5,365 bases of DNA. Source: Methanobrevibacter sp. (GTDB lineage Archaea; Methanobacteriota; Methanobacteria; Methanobacteriales; Methanobacteriaceae). The notes beneath the pieces are model-generated. The model was not told the origin of the DNA and did no database searches. It was given only the letters and a program-made list of their open reading frames with translations. Below are positions 1 through 5,257 of this stretch, in pieces. The stretch covers positions 1 through 5,365 of the forward strand of contig JAEEWY010000106.1 in the NCBI GenBank assembly GCA_016291275.1, read 5' to 3'. Position 1 is the first letter of the stretch; each line of letters opens with the position of its first letter. The translations under genes and the position numbers were made by a program.

Positions 1-665
1 TGGCTTGTTGAATCAAGAGCCTCTTCTGTAAGCTCCCCTCCATTTTCAACAAGAGCTTGCAAAGTATTCACTGCTGAACGCAAATCTCCACTGGACCTTT
101 TGGATAATTTCATCAAAACATCCTTATCAACTTGAATATCTTCATTCTTAAGCACTACATCACGTAGATATTTGTTGATTGAAGGAGATTTGATCTTGTC
201 CATTTTAATGACTTGGGCATTTTTCTTTATAGTGGTTAATTTATTGCTGTAAAAATCATTAGCCATCATTACTATAGGCTGTTTGCTTTCCTTAATGATT
301 TTATTTAAAGCTTTAGTTCCACCCCTATCATTGGTTCCATGAATACCATCCACTTCGTCCATTATTATTAATTTACGGTTATTTCCAAATAGTGAATAGG
401 TATTTGCTGATTCTCCAATAGTTGTCATCAATAAATCATGTGAACGCTTGTCACTTGCATTGAGCTCTATATATTCAGAGAATTCATCAGCAATGATATG
501 AGCTATTGTGGTTTTACCAGTTCCTGCTGGTCCTATAAGCAATAAAGGTGGTTGAGGTTCTCCATTTTTCCACTTTTCAACCCATTTTTGGATAATTGCC
601 TTTTGCTTTACATTACCGACTACATCATCAAAACTCTTTGGCCGGTATTTATCTGTCCATAACAT
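1..665 (-). CDS. rfcL: Replication factor C large subunit, N-terminal part (runs off the window)
   Basis: This is the large subunit of the archaeal clamp loader, which uses ATP with RfcS to open the PCNA ring and load it onto primed DNA. The first 221 residues are visible, with no stop before the window edge; I recall the family at roughly 470-500 residues, so more than half is missing. The start MLWTDKYRPKSFDDVVGN is the typical RFC box. The AAA+ motifs appear in order: Walker A GPAGTGKT (residues 45-52), the ELNASD box (67-72), Walker B LIIMDEVD (99-106), a sensor-1 region around VMMAND, and a sensor-2 motif GDLRSAVN near residue 200. The ATG at 663-665 is preceded by an AGGTAA ribosome-binding sequence five bases upstream. 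It follows rfcS by 92 bases with no strong T-run between them, so the two are probably co-transcribed. No intein interrupts the visible ATPase motifs. Confidence 0.96.
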   Translation of the reverse strand, partial: MLWTDKYRPKSFDDVVGNVKQKAIIQKWVEKWKNGEPQPPLLLIGPAGTGKTTIAHIIADEFSEYIELNASDKRSHDLLMTTIGESANTYSLFGNNRKLIIMDEVDGIHGTNDRGGTKALNKIIKESKQPIVMMANDFYSNKLTTIKKNAQVIKMDKIKSPSINKYLRDVVLKNEDIQVDKDVLMKLSKRSSGDLRSAVNTLQALVENGGELTEEALDSTS

Positions 666-757
666 AATTGTTACCTGAAATTAAATATAATTCATAAAAA
701 TTACTTAATAAAATTCTTATATCCAATATCTCTTAGATTCATAGATTCATTGACTTT

Positions 758-1702
758 CTATAAGAATTTAGCTAATAATGCCTCTAATTGGATTCTTGGA
801 TTAGCTCCTTCCCTTATTCTGAAGTCTGTTTCAGCTATTGCTCCAATTAGATTCATGTAGATATCCCCATCCATTTGTCCGTTCATCACTCTGGAAGAGA
901 CATCCTGGTAAATCTGATTAACCATATCTTCTCCGCTTGTACCCTGCATGATCATTACTTCCCTTAGGATATCACGGGATTTCATAAAGTCTCCCATTAA
1001 AGCTGCATTGACCATTTTCTTTATTTCCTGTGGTTTTGCTTTGGAAACTACTTCAAATACATGGTCTTCAGTAATTGAACCGGTAGATGCTGCTGATTGC
1101 AACATATTGACTGATTTACGCATATCCCCTTCTGCAAAGTTGACTATTGTAGTGATTGCCTCATCCTCATATTGGCAACCTTCAGCTTCTGCAATATATT
1201 TTAATCTATCAGCTATTTCTTCTGCTTTGATTGGTGTGAATCTGAATATAGCACATCTGGATTGGATAGGATCAATTATTTTAGATGAATAGTTACAGGA
1301 AAGTATGAATGATGCGGTTTTTGTATACATTTCCATTTCACGTCTTAAAGCATGCTGTGCATCCTTAGTCATATTGTCCACTTCATCAAGGAAGATAATC
1401 CTGAATGGAGCTCCAACAGGTTTTAGACGGCAGAAATTCTTGATGTTTGTTCTTACAGTTTCTATTCCTCTTGCATCAGATGCATTCAATTCCAAGAAGT
1501 TTTGTCTCCAGTACTCACCTAAAATTGATTTGACAAGTGCAAGAGCAGATGTTGTTTTTCCTACCCCTGCAGGACCGGTAAACATTAAGTTTGGCATGCT
1601 TCCTTCTTCTACATACTGTTTTAGTCTACTTACAATATGCTTTTGTCCAACAACATCATCTAAAGTTTGCGGTCTGTATTTTTCTACCCAAGGTCCTAAC
1701 AT
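758..1702 (-). CDS. rfcS: Replication factor C small subunit (clamp loader ATPase)
   Basis: This 314-residue protein is a complete AAA+ clamp-loader small subunit. In archaea several copies of RfcS assemble with one RfcL to load PCNA at primer-template junctions. Visible motifs are the RFC box VEKYRPQTLDDVVGQ (residues 6-20), Walker A GPAGVGKT (43-50), the ELNASD box (71-76), Walker B IIFLDEVD (102-109), sensor 1 around SCNYSSKI (135-142), the SRC arginine-finger motif (148-150) and sensor 2 GDMRKSVNML (192-201). A helical C-terminal collar domain follows. Length is normal for the family and no intein is present, although archaeal RFC genes often carry one. The ATG start has a GTGAT sequence close upstream, matching the anti-Shine-Dalgarno core, and the protein begins at the expected place relative to the RFC box. 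It is the first gene of a likely rfcS-rfcL operon; its stop is TAG. Confidence 0.98.
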   Translation of the reverse strand: MLGPWVEKYRPQTLDDVVGQKHIVSRLKQYVEEGSMPNLMFTGPAGVGKTTSALALVKSILGEYWRQNFLELNASDARGIETVRTNIKNFCRLKPVGAPFRIIFLDEVDNMTKDAQHALRREMEMYTKTASFILSCNYSSKIIDPIQSRCAIFRFTPIKAEEIADRLKYIAEAEGCQYEDEAITTIVNFAEGDMRKSVNMLQSAASTGSITEDHVFEVVSKAKPQEIKKMVNAALMGDFMKSRDILREVMIMQGTSGEDMVNQIYQDVSSRVMNGQMDGDIYMNLIGAIAETDFRIREGANPRIQLEALLAKFL

Positions 1703-1814
1703 ATTATCACTTTATAATCATTAATTTCATTTATTTTTTAAATTAAACAGTTTTAAATCATTTTTAAGATTTAAAATTTTTATTTGGAAAATACTTAAAA
1801 TATATTTTTTTATA

Positions 1815-1825
1815 CTATATATAAT
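1815..1825 (-). promoter_or_regulatory. Candidate TATA box for the rfcS-rfcL operon
   Basis: On the minus strand this reads ATTATATATAG, a TATA-like sequence in the gap upstream of rfcS. It would place transcription start near 1790-1800 and give a 5' leader of about 90 bases. The surrounding DNA is so AT-rich that chance matches are frequent, so this is only the best-looking candidate. Confidence 0.3.
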
Positions 1826-1980
1826 ATGATTTTCATATTTTTTAAAACTTATTATTTTTATAGATAATCAAGAAATTTTCAATGAAATTTTAATAAAAAA
1901 CTTAAAAATAAGTTAAAAATAGTAAAAATAACTGGAATAATAAAATAATTAAAAAAATTAAAAAAATTAAAATAATTGAA

Positions 1981-2011
1981 TAAAAAAAGAATAGAGAATA
2001 AAAATTCTCTA
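1981..2011 (-). terminator. Hairpin plus T-run terminator of the zinc-ribbon/wall-binding protein gene
   Basis: A perfect 8-bp inverted repeat (TAGAGAAT at 1992-1999 and ATTCTCTA at 2004-2011, with a 4-base loop) lies 19 bases past the stop codon. Read on the minus strand it is followed within a few bases by a run of seven T (about 1983-1989). Archaeal termination relies mainly on T-tracts, and the hairpin strengthens the case. Confidence 0.65.
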
Positions 2012-2030
2012 AAAGTTAAAACATTTTATT

Positions 2031-3266
2031 CTAAATATCAACAGATTCAGGCAATTCTTCAGTGATTGAATACTCTAAAGTTGCTAATGTGAATAACTTA
2101 AGCATCATTTTAGGAGAAAGATCAGCTGCACCCATTCCACTAATTCCAACGTAATTAGGAACGGTATCCTTTTGATCCATCCAACTGTGGACTCTTTGAG
2201 CCATACTTAAGTAATCTGCCTTGTCAATGGATTGGCTTAAGTCTTCACCAGAAGGATTAGCAGCATCCTTAACATCCTTGATTTCAATAGGAGAATCCTT
2301 ATTCTTGTCAATATTCAAAAGATATTCTGAGAAGATGTAAATGCATTGACCTTCATCATACTCATTTCCATTATATTCAATTGTAGAGAAAGCATAGTTC
2401 TTTTGTGAAACCAATTGAGCAAGATTAGGAACATCTTCCATTTCTATTTCATTTAAGGAAGATTCAGACAGATTATCACTATCGCTGTCATTCAAATCAT
2501 CTGTATCATTGTCATCTAAACCATTATCTTCTGAGTCATTTAAATCATCATCTGAATCAGTAGCAAAGCCTGGGATAATGCTATTGATTCCAGAATCATT
2601 CTTATCAGATTCAGCTATTTTGCTTTTATCAGACTTATTCTTACTGTCAGACTTATCTGTCTTATTGACCTTTTCAGTAATGGTTTTAGATGTGCTGTTC
2701 TTTGCACTTGAACTGTTTAGAGATTTAGAACTGTTAGTTTGATTCTTTATCTTATTTACAGTGTCATTTATGTTTTTACTGGTTTGGTTGGTTTTGTTTT
2801 CAACCTTTTCAGTTAATGTTTTGCTTGTATTAGTATCATTTTTTGTATCATTTGTTTTATTATCATTCTGCATTTGCGCTTGAGTTGCATCATTATTTAT
2901 ATCATCATTAAAGAATCCATTGTCATCTGTAGGGATAATTGTACTGAAACCGTCATCCCCACCGGAACTGCCATTGTAATAAGCCATTCCAGTTACAGCT
3001 CCAATAGCCAATATGATCACTAAAGCACAGATAATTGGCACCTTATACATACTGAAGAAAGATTTCTTAGTATTTTCCTCAATAACTTGCTTCCTAAATG
3101 TGTTTACTGGAGTTAAAACAGTTCCACATTCCTTACAGTATTTGGAATTGGAATCGTTTGTTTTCCCACAAGTAGGGCAAATTCTTGCTGAATTCAATTG
3201 AAAGCCACAATTTTTACAGAATTTCTCTTCATCATCATTTACGGTATGACATTTTGGACAAATCAT
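2031..3266 (-). CDS. Membrane protein with two zinc ribbons and a pseudomurein-binding-like C-terminus
   Basis: I do not recognise this 411-residue protein as a named gene, but its architecture is clear. Residues 3-20 and 30-47 are two zinc ribbons with identical spacing, CxxC-x10-CxxC. One membrane helix spans about 76-97 (VPIICALVIILAIGAVTGM). By known topology of such proteins the ribbons would be cytoplasmic and the rest outside. Residues about 100-280 are low-complexity, rich in N, S, T, K and D, with about 18 N-x-S/T sequons between 136 and 267, so heavy glycosylation is likely. The part up to about 222 is lysine-rich and the part from about 236 to 280 is very acidic. Residues about 300-411 match my memory of pseudomurein-binding repeats: IYIFSEYLLNI, then NPSG, then MAQRVHSWM...VPNYVGISG, and a final ELPESVDI. 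Such repeats bind the archaeal cell wall. The start has a strong GGGGGTGA site four bases upstream. The product may tie a cytoplasmic signal or complex to the wall; that role is inference. Confidence 0.85.
   Translation of the reverse strand: MICPKCHTVNDDEEKFCKNCGFQLNSARICPTCGKTNDSNSKYCKECGTVLTPVNTFRKQVIEENTKKSFFSMYKVPIICALVIILAIGAVTGMAYYNGSSGGDDGFSTIIPTDDNGFFNDDINNDATQAQMQNDNKTNDTKNDTNTSKTLTEKVENKTNQTSKNINDTVNKIKNQTNSSKSLNSSSAKNSTSKTITEKVNKTDKSDSKNKSDKSKIAESDKNDSGINSIIPGFATDSDDDLNDSEDNGLDDNDTDDLNDSDSDNLSESSLNEIEMEDVPNLAQLVSQKNYAFSTIEYNGNEYDEGQCIYIFSEYLLNIDKNKDSPIEIKDVKDAANPSGEDLSQSIDKADYLSMAQRVHSWMDQKDTVPNYVGISGMGAADLSPKMMLKLFTLATLEYSITEELPESVDI
2649..2825 (-). repeat. Internal protein repeat in the extracellular linker
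   Basis: Residues 148-159 (SKTLTEKVENKT) and 193-203 (SKTITEKVNKT) of the wall-binding protein are near copies 45 residues apart, encoded at 2781-2825 and 2649-2690. The DNA copies differ at many third positions, so this is an old duplication or one kept at protein level. Asparagine-serine/threonine sequons fill the interval. Confidence 0.6.
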
Positions 3267-3386
3267 ATTTTCACCCCCAAATAGGTTAAAAATGATTGTA
3301 TGAATATAAATGTAATATTAACTAAAGTCTTTTAGCATATAAAAAATATTCATCATTATTATATTAGTAATCTTATATTTAAATAT

Positions 3387-3396
3387 TTATATAAAA
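3387..3396 (-). promoter_or_regulatory. TATA box upstream of the zinc-ribbon/wall-binding protein gene
   Basis: The minus strand reads TTTTATATAA here, an excellent match to the archaeal TTTATATA box. It predicts transcription start near 3365 and a leader of about 100 bases. A second, weaker TTTATATT lies at 3303-3310, which would give a leader of only about 10-20 bases. I cannot tell from sequence which one is used. Confidence 0.45.
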
Positions 3397-3410
3397 TACA
3401 GTTGAAAATT

Positions 3411-3466
3411 AAAAAAAATAGAAAAATAAGATTAAAAATAAAAAAAAATGAAATAATAAAAAATAG
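3411..3466 (-). terminator. Multiple T-tract terminator of the PIN-like gene
   Basis: Just downstream of the PIN-like stop codon the minus strand carries a series of T-tracts of five to eight bases (for example near 3458-3463, 3442-3449 and 3411-3418) separated by one to several other bases. There is no strong hairpin. Tandem T-tracts of this kind are the usual form of transcription termination in archaea. Confidence 0.5.
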
Positions 3467-3477
3467 TTTAGGAATTT

Positions 3478-3936
3478 TTATTTCTCTAAAAAGTCCTTGA
3501 GCTCCTTTTCAGATATGATTCCCTTTTTGAATAGAGCATTGAAAATGTCTTCGGAGGTAATGCATCTTAAATCATATTTTTCCAAATAATCCTTTATTGC
3601 ATTGGGATTATTATAAGCTACAACTCCCTTGTTTTTAATTGCTATCGCAATGGAAGAAGCTTCTCCATCCCCTAAAACCTGATTTTTATGGTCATTTTTA
3701 ATTTCATAGTATATATCAAATGTCTTTGTGTTATATGAAATTTCCTCCACTTTTACGAAGTCTTTATCCACAAGTTCATTTAACTTGTCTTTTATAAAAT
3801 CAGGAATGCTTGGATTATTTAAAGAATTAAAGACCTTATTGGAAATGACAATATGATTGAATAACTCCTCTAATAAGTCTGTTCTCTTTATCTTTAAAAA
3901 GTATAACAAGCAGTCTATATCATAAATTGTTTTCAT
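3478..3936 (-). CDS. PIN-like (DUF3368-like) protein, possible toxin nuclease
   Basis: This 152-residue protein resembles compact PIN-domain proteins of the DUF3368 type, which are usually metal-dependent ribonucleases and often toxins of toxin-antitoxin pairs. Visible features are an N-terminal strand with two aspartates (IYDIDCLLYF, D6 and D8), the IVISNKVFNSL strand-helix, a GDGEASSIAIA motif with E92, a VVAYNNPNAI strand, and the ending TSEDIFNALFKKGIIS, which fits the usual GT-x-x-iL...kG-li ending. The glutamate usual after the second strand is serine (S38), and the usual DD pair is NN (109-110), so the active site is unusual or weakened. A GTG two codons upstream (3940-3942) could be read as the start, but it lies inside the ribosome-binding sequence GAGGGTGA, so ATG at 3936 is preferred. 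The gene follows the metallopeptidase by 157 bases on the same strand, with a terminator and its own promoter signals between them. A purely structural or regulatory PIN-like role is also possible. Confidence 0.75.
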   Translation of the reverse strand: MKTIYDIDCLLYFLKIKRTDLLEELFNHIVISNKVFNSLNNPSIPDFIKDKLNELVDKDFVKVEEISYNTKTFDIYYEIKNDHKNQVLGDGEASSIAIAIKNKGVVAYNNPNAIKDYLEKYDLRCITSEDIFNALFKKGIISEKELKDFLEK

Positions 3937-3938
3937 AT

Positions 3939-3946
3939 TCACCCTC
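3939..3946 (-). promoter_or_regulatory. Ribosome binding site that sets the PIN-like start
   Basis: The minus strand reads GAGGGTGA directly before AT and the ATG at 3936. The upstream GTG (3940-3942) is part of this site, which argues against its use as a start codon. The spacing from GAGG to ATG is six bases, whereas spacing from GGTGA is only two, so pairing through GAGG is more likely. Confidence 0.55.
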
Positions 3947-3961
3947 TTTACATATATTTAT

Positions 3962-3980
3962 TAGTTTTTAAAAAAAACTA
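3962..3980. repeat. 8-bp inverted repeat over the PIN-like promoter
   Basis: TAGTTTTT (3962-3969) and AAAAACTA (3973-3980) form a perfect inverted repeat with a 3-base spacer. It overlaps the downstream edge of the candidate TATA box, a position where a bound repressor would block transcription. On the minus strand no T-run follows closely, so it is a better operator candidate than terminator. Confidence 0.4.
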
Positions 3981-3987
3981 TAAAATC
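3978..3987 (-). promoter_or_regulatory. Candidate TATA box for the PIN-like gene
   Basis: The minus strand reads ATTTTATAGT here, about 40-50 bases before the ATG. It would place transcription start near 3955-3960 with a short leader that includes the ribosome binding site. The match is moderate and the region is AT-rich. Confidence 0.35.
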
Positions 3988-3992
3988 CCTTT

Positions 3993-4044
3993 ACTAAACC
4001 TTCACATTTTAAAATCTTTGATTTTAAATTAAAAACTAAACCTT
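3993..4044. repeat. Direct repeat pair flanking a 9-bp palindrome upstream of the PIN-like gene
   Basis: ACTAAACCTT occurs exactly at 3993-4002 and again at 4035-4044. Between them, almost centred (gaps of five and six bases), lies the inverted repeat TTTAAAATC / GATTTTAAA (4008-4016 and 4020-4028, 3-base spacer). No T-run follows the palindrome on the minus strand. The arrangement looks like a cluster of protein-binding sites, but no binding protein can be assigned from sequence. Confidence 0.5.
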
Positions 4045-4055
4045 TGCATATTAAT

Positions 4056-4084
4056 AAAAAAATTCTTTAAAAAATTAAAGAATT
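4056..4084 (-). terminator. Strong hairpin plus T-run terminator after the metallopeptidase gene
   Basis: A perfect 10-bp inverted repeat (AATTCTTTAA at 4061-4070 and TTAAAGAATT at 4075-4084, 4-base loop) begins within ten bases of the stop codon. On the minus strand it runs straight into a run of seven T (4056-4062). This is the best terminator in the window and suggests that much XRE-ImmA transcription ends before the PIN-like gene. Confidence 0.7.
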
Positions 4085-4093
4085 ACACCCCTA

Positions 4094-4876
4094 TTAGAAA
4101 AATTTATAGGTCAGATCACTTCTAAAAGCATCCAATAAGAGTTCATCACGTTTTCCAGAACTTATTTTACTATCATTAAATGCCTTTTCAACTGATCTTA
4201 TATATTTACCTAATGAGAAATATTTTTCAGATTTAGTGGATGGAACATATAATTTATCACTAAATCCATTGATTCTAGCACTATAACCAATTTGAACTGA
4301 CCTAAGCTCCTTACACTCTTCAAGACTTATGAATTCATGTTCCTTAAGCCTATATAACATTGCATGATGGCTTATTTGGAAATATTGCTCAGCTCTTATG
4401 ATCTCTTCTAAAGACCATTCTGTGAGATTGTTTGTTTTTGCATATCTTTCCAAACCTTCATAAGTCATAATTAAATAAGATGCAAAAGTATTTGCTTCAA
4501 TTTCTGAATCATCATCATTTGAAGTTTCACAGATGATTAAGTCTCTTTTATCATCTTCAAAGAGCAAATGATACAATTCATGAGCTAAGGTAAATCTTTG
4601 TCTGCCTTTAGACATATTAGAATTAATGCAAATAAACATATCCTTGGAAGACTTCACTTTAGAATTCCCCATTTCCTTTAATTCATTCACATTTATGCCA
4701 TCTATATTCTTTATGCACATACCACTTGTATTGTCAGACATTGGATAAAAAAGAATGGTTAAATCAGGCAATTTAGATAGAACTATAGAGAACAAATCAA
4801 TTGGACTGTATGGGTTCAAATCCCAGTCTCTCCTTAATTCCACTGCTAAGGAATTCAATTTGATCTTATCTCTCAT
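4094..4876 (-). CDS. ImmA/IrrE family zinc metallopeptidase
   Basis: This 260-residue protein belongs to the ImmA/IrrE (COG2856) metallopeptidases, which typically cleave a partner XRE-type repressor to trigger derepression. The zinc site is plain: HELYH (H99, E100, H103) within RFTLAHELYHLLF, and a downstream IEANTFASYLIM giving the third ligand E127. The C-terminal part keeps family features seen in full-length members: a helix-turn-helix-like stretch near ISHHAMLYRL, then a DKLYVPS segment, a LGKYIRSVE helix, and ISSGKRDELLLDAFRSDL near residues 238-254. The catalytic motif is intact, so it should be active. An ATG four codons upstream (4888) is in frame, but it overlaps a GGTGAT ribosome-binding sequence ideally placed for the ATG at 4876, so the latter is chosen. 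It overlaps the XRE gene by 11 bases, implying translational coupling. The expected substrate is the XRE protein; this is inference from the family. Confidence 0.93.
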   Translation of the reverse strand: MRDKIKLNSLAVELRRDWDLNPYSPIDLFSIVLSKLPDLTILFYPMSDNTSGMCIKNIDGINVNELKEMGNSKVKSSKDMFICINSNMSKGRQRFTLAHELYHLLFEDDKRDLIICETSNDDDSEIEANTFASYLIMTYEGLERYAKTNNLTEWSLEEIIRAEQYFQISHHAMLYRLKEHEFISLEECKELRSVQIGYSARINGFSDKLYVPSTKSEKYFSLGKYIRSVEKAFNDSKISSGKRDELLLDAFRSDLTYKFF

Positions 4877-5207
4877 CAGAATCACCATCGTTCAATTCAT
4901 TTAAGAAGCGCATATTCATGATTATCTTATGCACTGAAGAAATGCAATCCAAATCCTGTTTAGCTGCATTTTTAGATCTGAATGAAAAATTGATTGAATT
5001 ATATTCATCGCTTTTGCAAAGGATGTAGGAATCACTGCATCCATAAAGTGAACATAACTTATCAAGGAGAGATAAATTCAAATTACGATTACCTGATTCA
5101 ATCTGAGACAATAAGGGCTGAGAAATCCCTAAATAACTTGCTAAATCAGATTGAGATAATCCTTTGGACTCTCTAAGTTCCTGTAATCTTTTACCTATCT
5201 TTTTCAT
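4866..5207 (-). CDS. XRE-family helix-turn-helix regulator paired with the metallopeptidase
   Basis: This 113-residue protein is a small DNA-binding regulator. Residues 4-56 form a typical HTH_3 domain: IGKRLQELRESKGLSQSDLA, then the recognition region GISQPLLSQIESGNRN (27-42). A C-terminal tail of about 50 residues, with FSFRSKN followed by an amphipathic DLDCISSVHKIIMNMRFLNEL segment (85-105), resembles tails I recall from XRE proteins encoded next to ImmA proteases; it may mediate dimerisation or be the protease target. The ATG is preceded by AGTGAT at good distance. A TATA box and a 19-bp inverted repeat lie directly upstream, which suggests negative autoregulation. Its end overlaps the start of the metallopeptidase gene by 11 bases, the standard order for such pairs. 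It may be the antitoxin or repressor of a stress or toxin-antitoxin cassette. Confidence 0.93.
   Translation of the reverse strand: MKKIGKRLQELRESKGLSQSDLASYLGISQPLLSQIESGNRNLNLSLLDKLCSLYGCSDSYILCKSDEYNSINFSFRSKNAAKQDLDCISSVHKIIMNMRFLNELNDGDSDER
4881..4886 (-). promoter_or_regulatory. Ribosome binding site inside the XRE gene that sets the metallopeptidase start
   Basis: GGTGAT on the minus strand lies within the last codons of the XRE gene and ends four bases before the ATG at 4876. It matches the core of the archaeal Shine-Dalgarno sequence. It also includes the last base of the alternative upstream ATG (4886-4888), which makes that ATG an unlikely start. Confidence 0.6.
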
Positions 5208-5216
5208 AGAATCACT

Positions 5217-5235
5217 ATAATATCTCTAATATTAT
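5217..5235. promoter_or_regulatory. Putative operator for the XRE regulator
   Basis: A perfect 7-bp inverted repeat with a 5-base spacer (ATAATAT-CTCTA-ATATTAT on the plus strand) sits 10 bases before the XRE start codon. It spans the transcription start predicted from the TATA box upstream. The size and position fit a dimeric helix-turn-helix repressor acting on its own gene. The AT-rich composition makes a chance palindrome possible. Confidence 0.45.
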
Positions 5236-5248
5236 TTTAGTAATAAAA

Positions 5249-5257
5249 ATATATAAA
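5249..5257 (-). promoter_or_regulatory. TATA box of the XRE-ImmA operon
   Basis: The minus strand reads TTTATATAT, a near-perfect archaeal TATA box, about 45 bases before the XRE start codon. It predicts transcription start near 5225-5230 and a leader of about 20 bases carrying the ribosome binding site. Confidence 0.5.

Larger units (their letters stand above)
1703..2030. other. AT-rich intergenic region between the wall-protein gene and rfcS
   Basis: This 328-base stretch contains no credible gene. It is almost entirely A and T. The side nearest the wall-protein gene holds that gene's terminator hairpin (1981-2011). A second weak hairpin lies at 1899-1914 (AACTTA / TAAGTT with an AAAA loop); on the minus strand a T-run follows it, so it could be a backup terminator. 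The side nearest rfcS holds the candidate promoter for the clamp-loader operon. Between them are low-complexity runs of A broken by TT. Confidence 0.6.

Noticed and set aside
735..750. Tandem AGATTCAT repeat between rfcS and rfcL
   Set aside because: Only two 8-base copies in AT-rich spacer; too short to support a functional site or mobile-element scar.
948..1724. Open frames on the plus strand opposite rfcS
   Set aside because: They are antisense to a gene with every clamp-loader motif, show no recognisable domains, and arise from codon bias of the real gene.
1930..1990. Low-complexity A/T run as a possible replication origin element
   Set aside because: There are no origin recognition box-like repeats and no orc1/cdc6 gene nearby; low-complexity intergenic DNA is normal in such AT-rich genomes.
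2509..3201. Open frames on the plus strand opposite the wall-binding protein gene
   Set aside because: The serine/leucine-rich translations mirror the Asp/Ser/Lys-rich linker on the other strand, and no independent start signals are seen.
4994..5176. 60-residue open frame on the plus strand opposite the XRE gene
   Set aside because: It is antisense to a clear helix-turn-helix gene and has no ribosome binding site or domain that I recognise.
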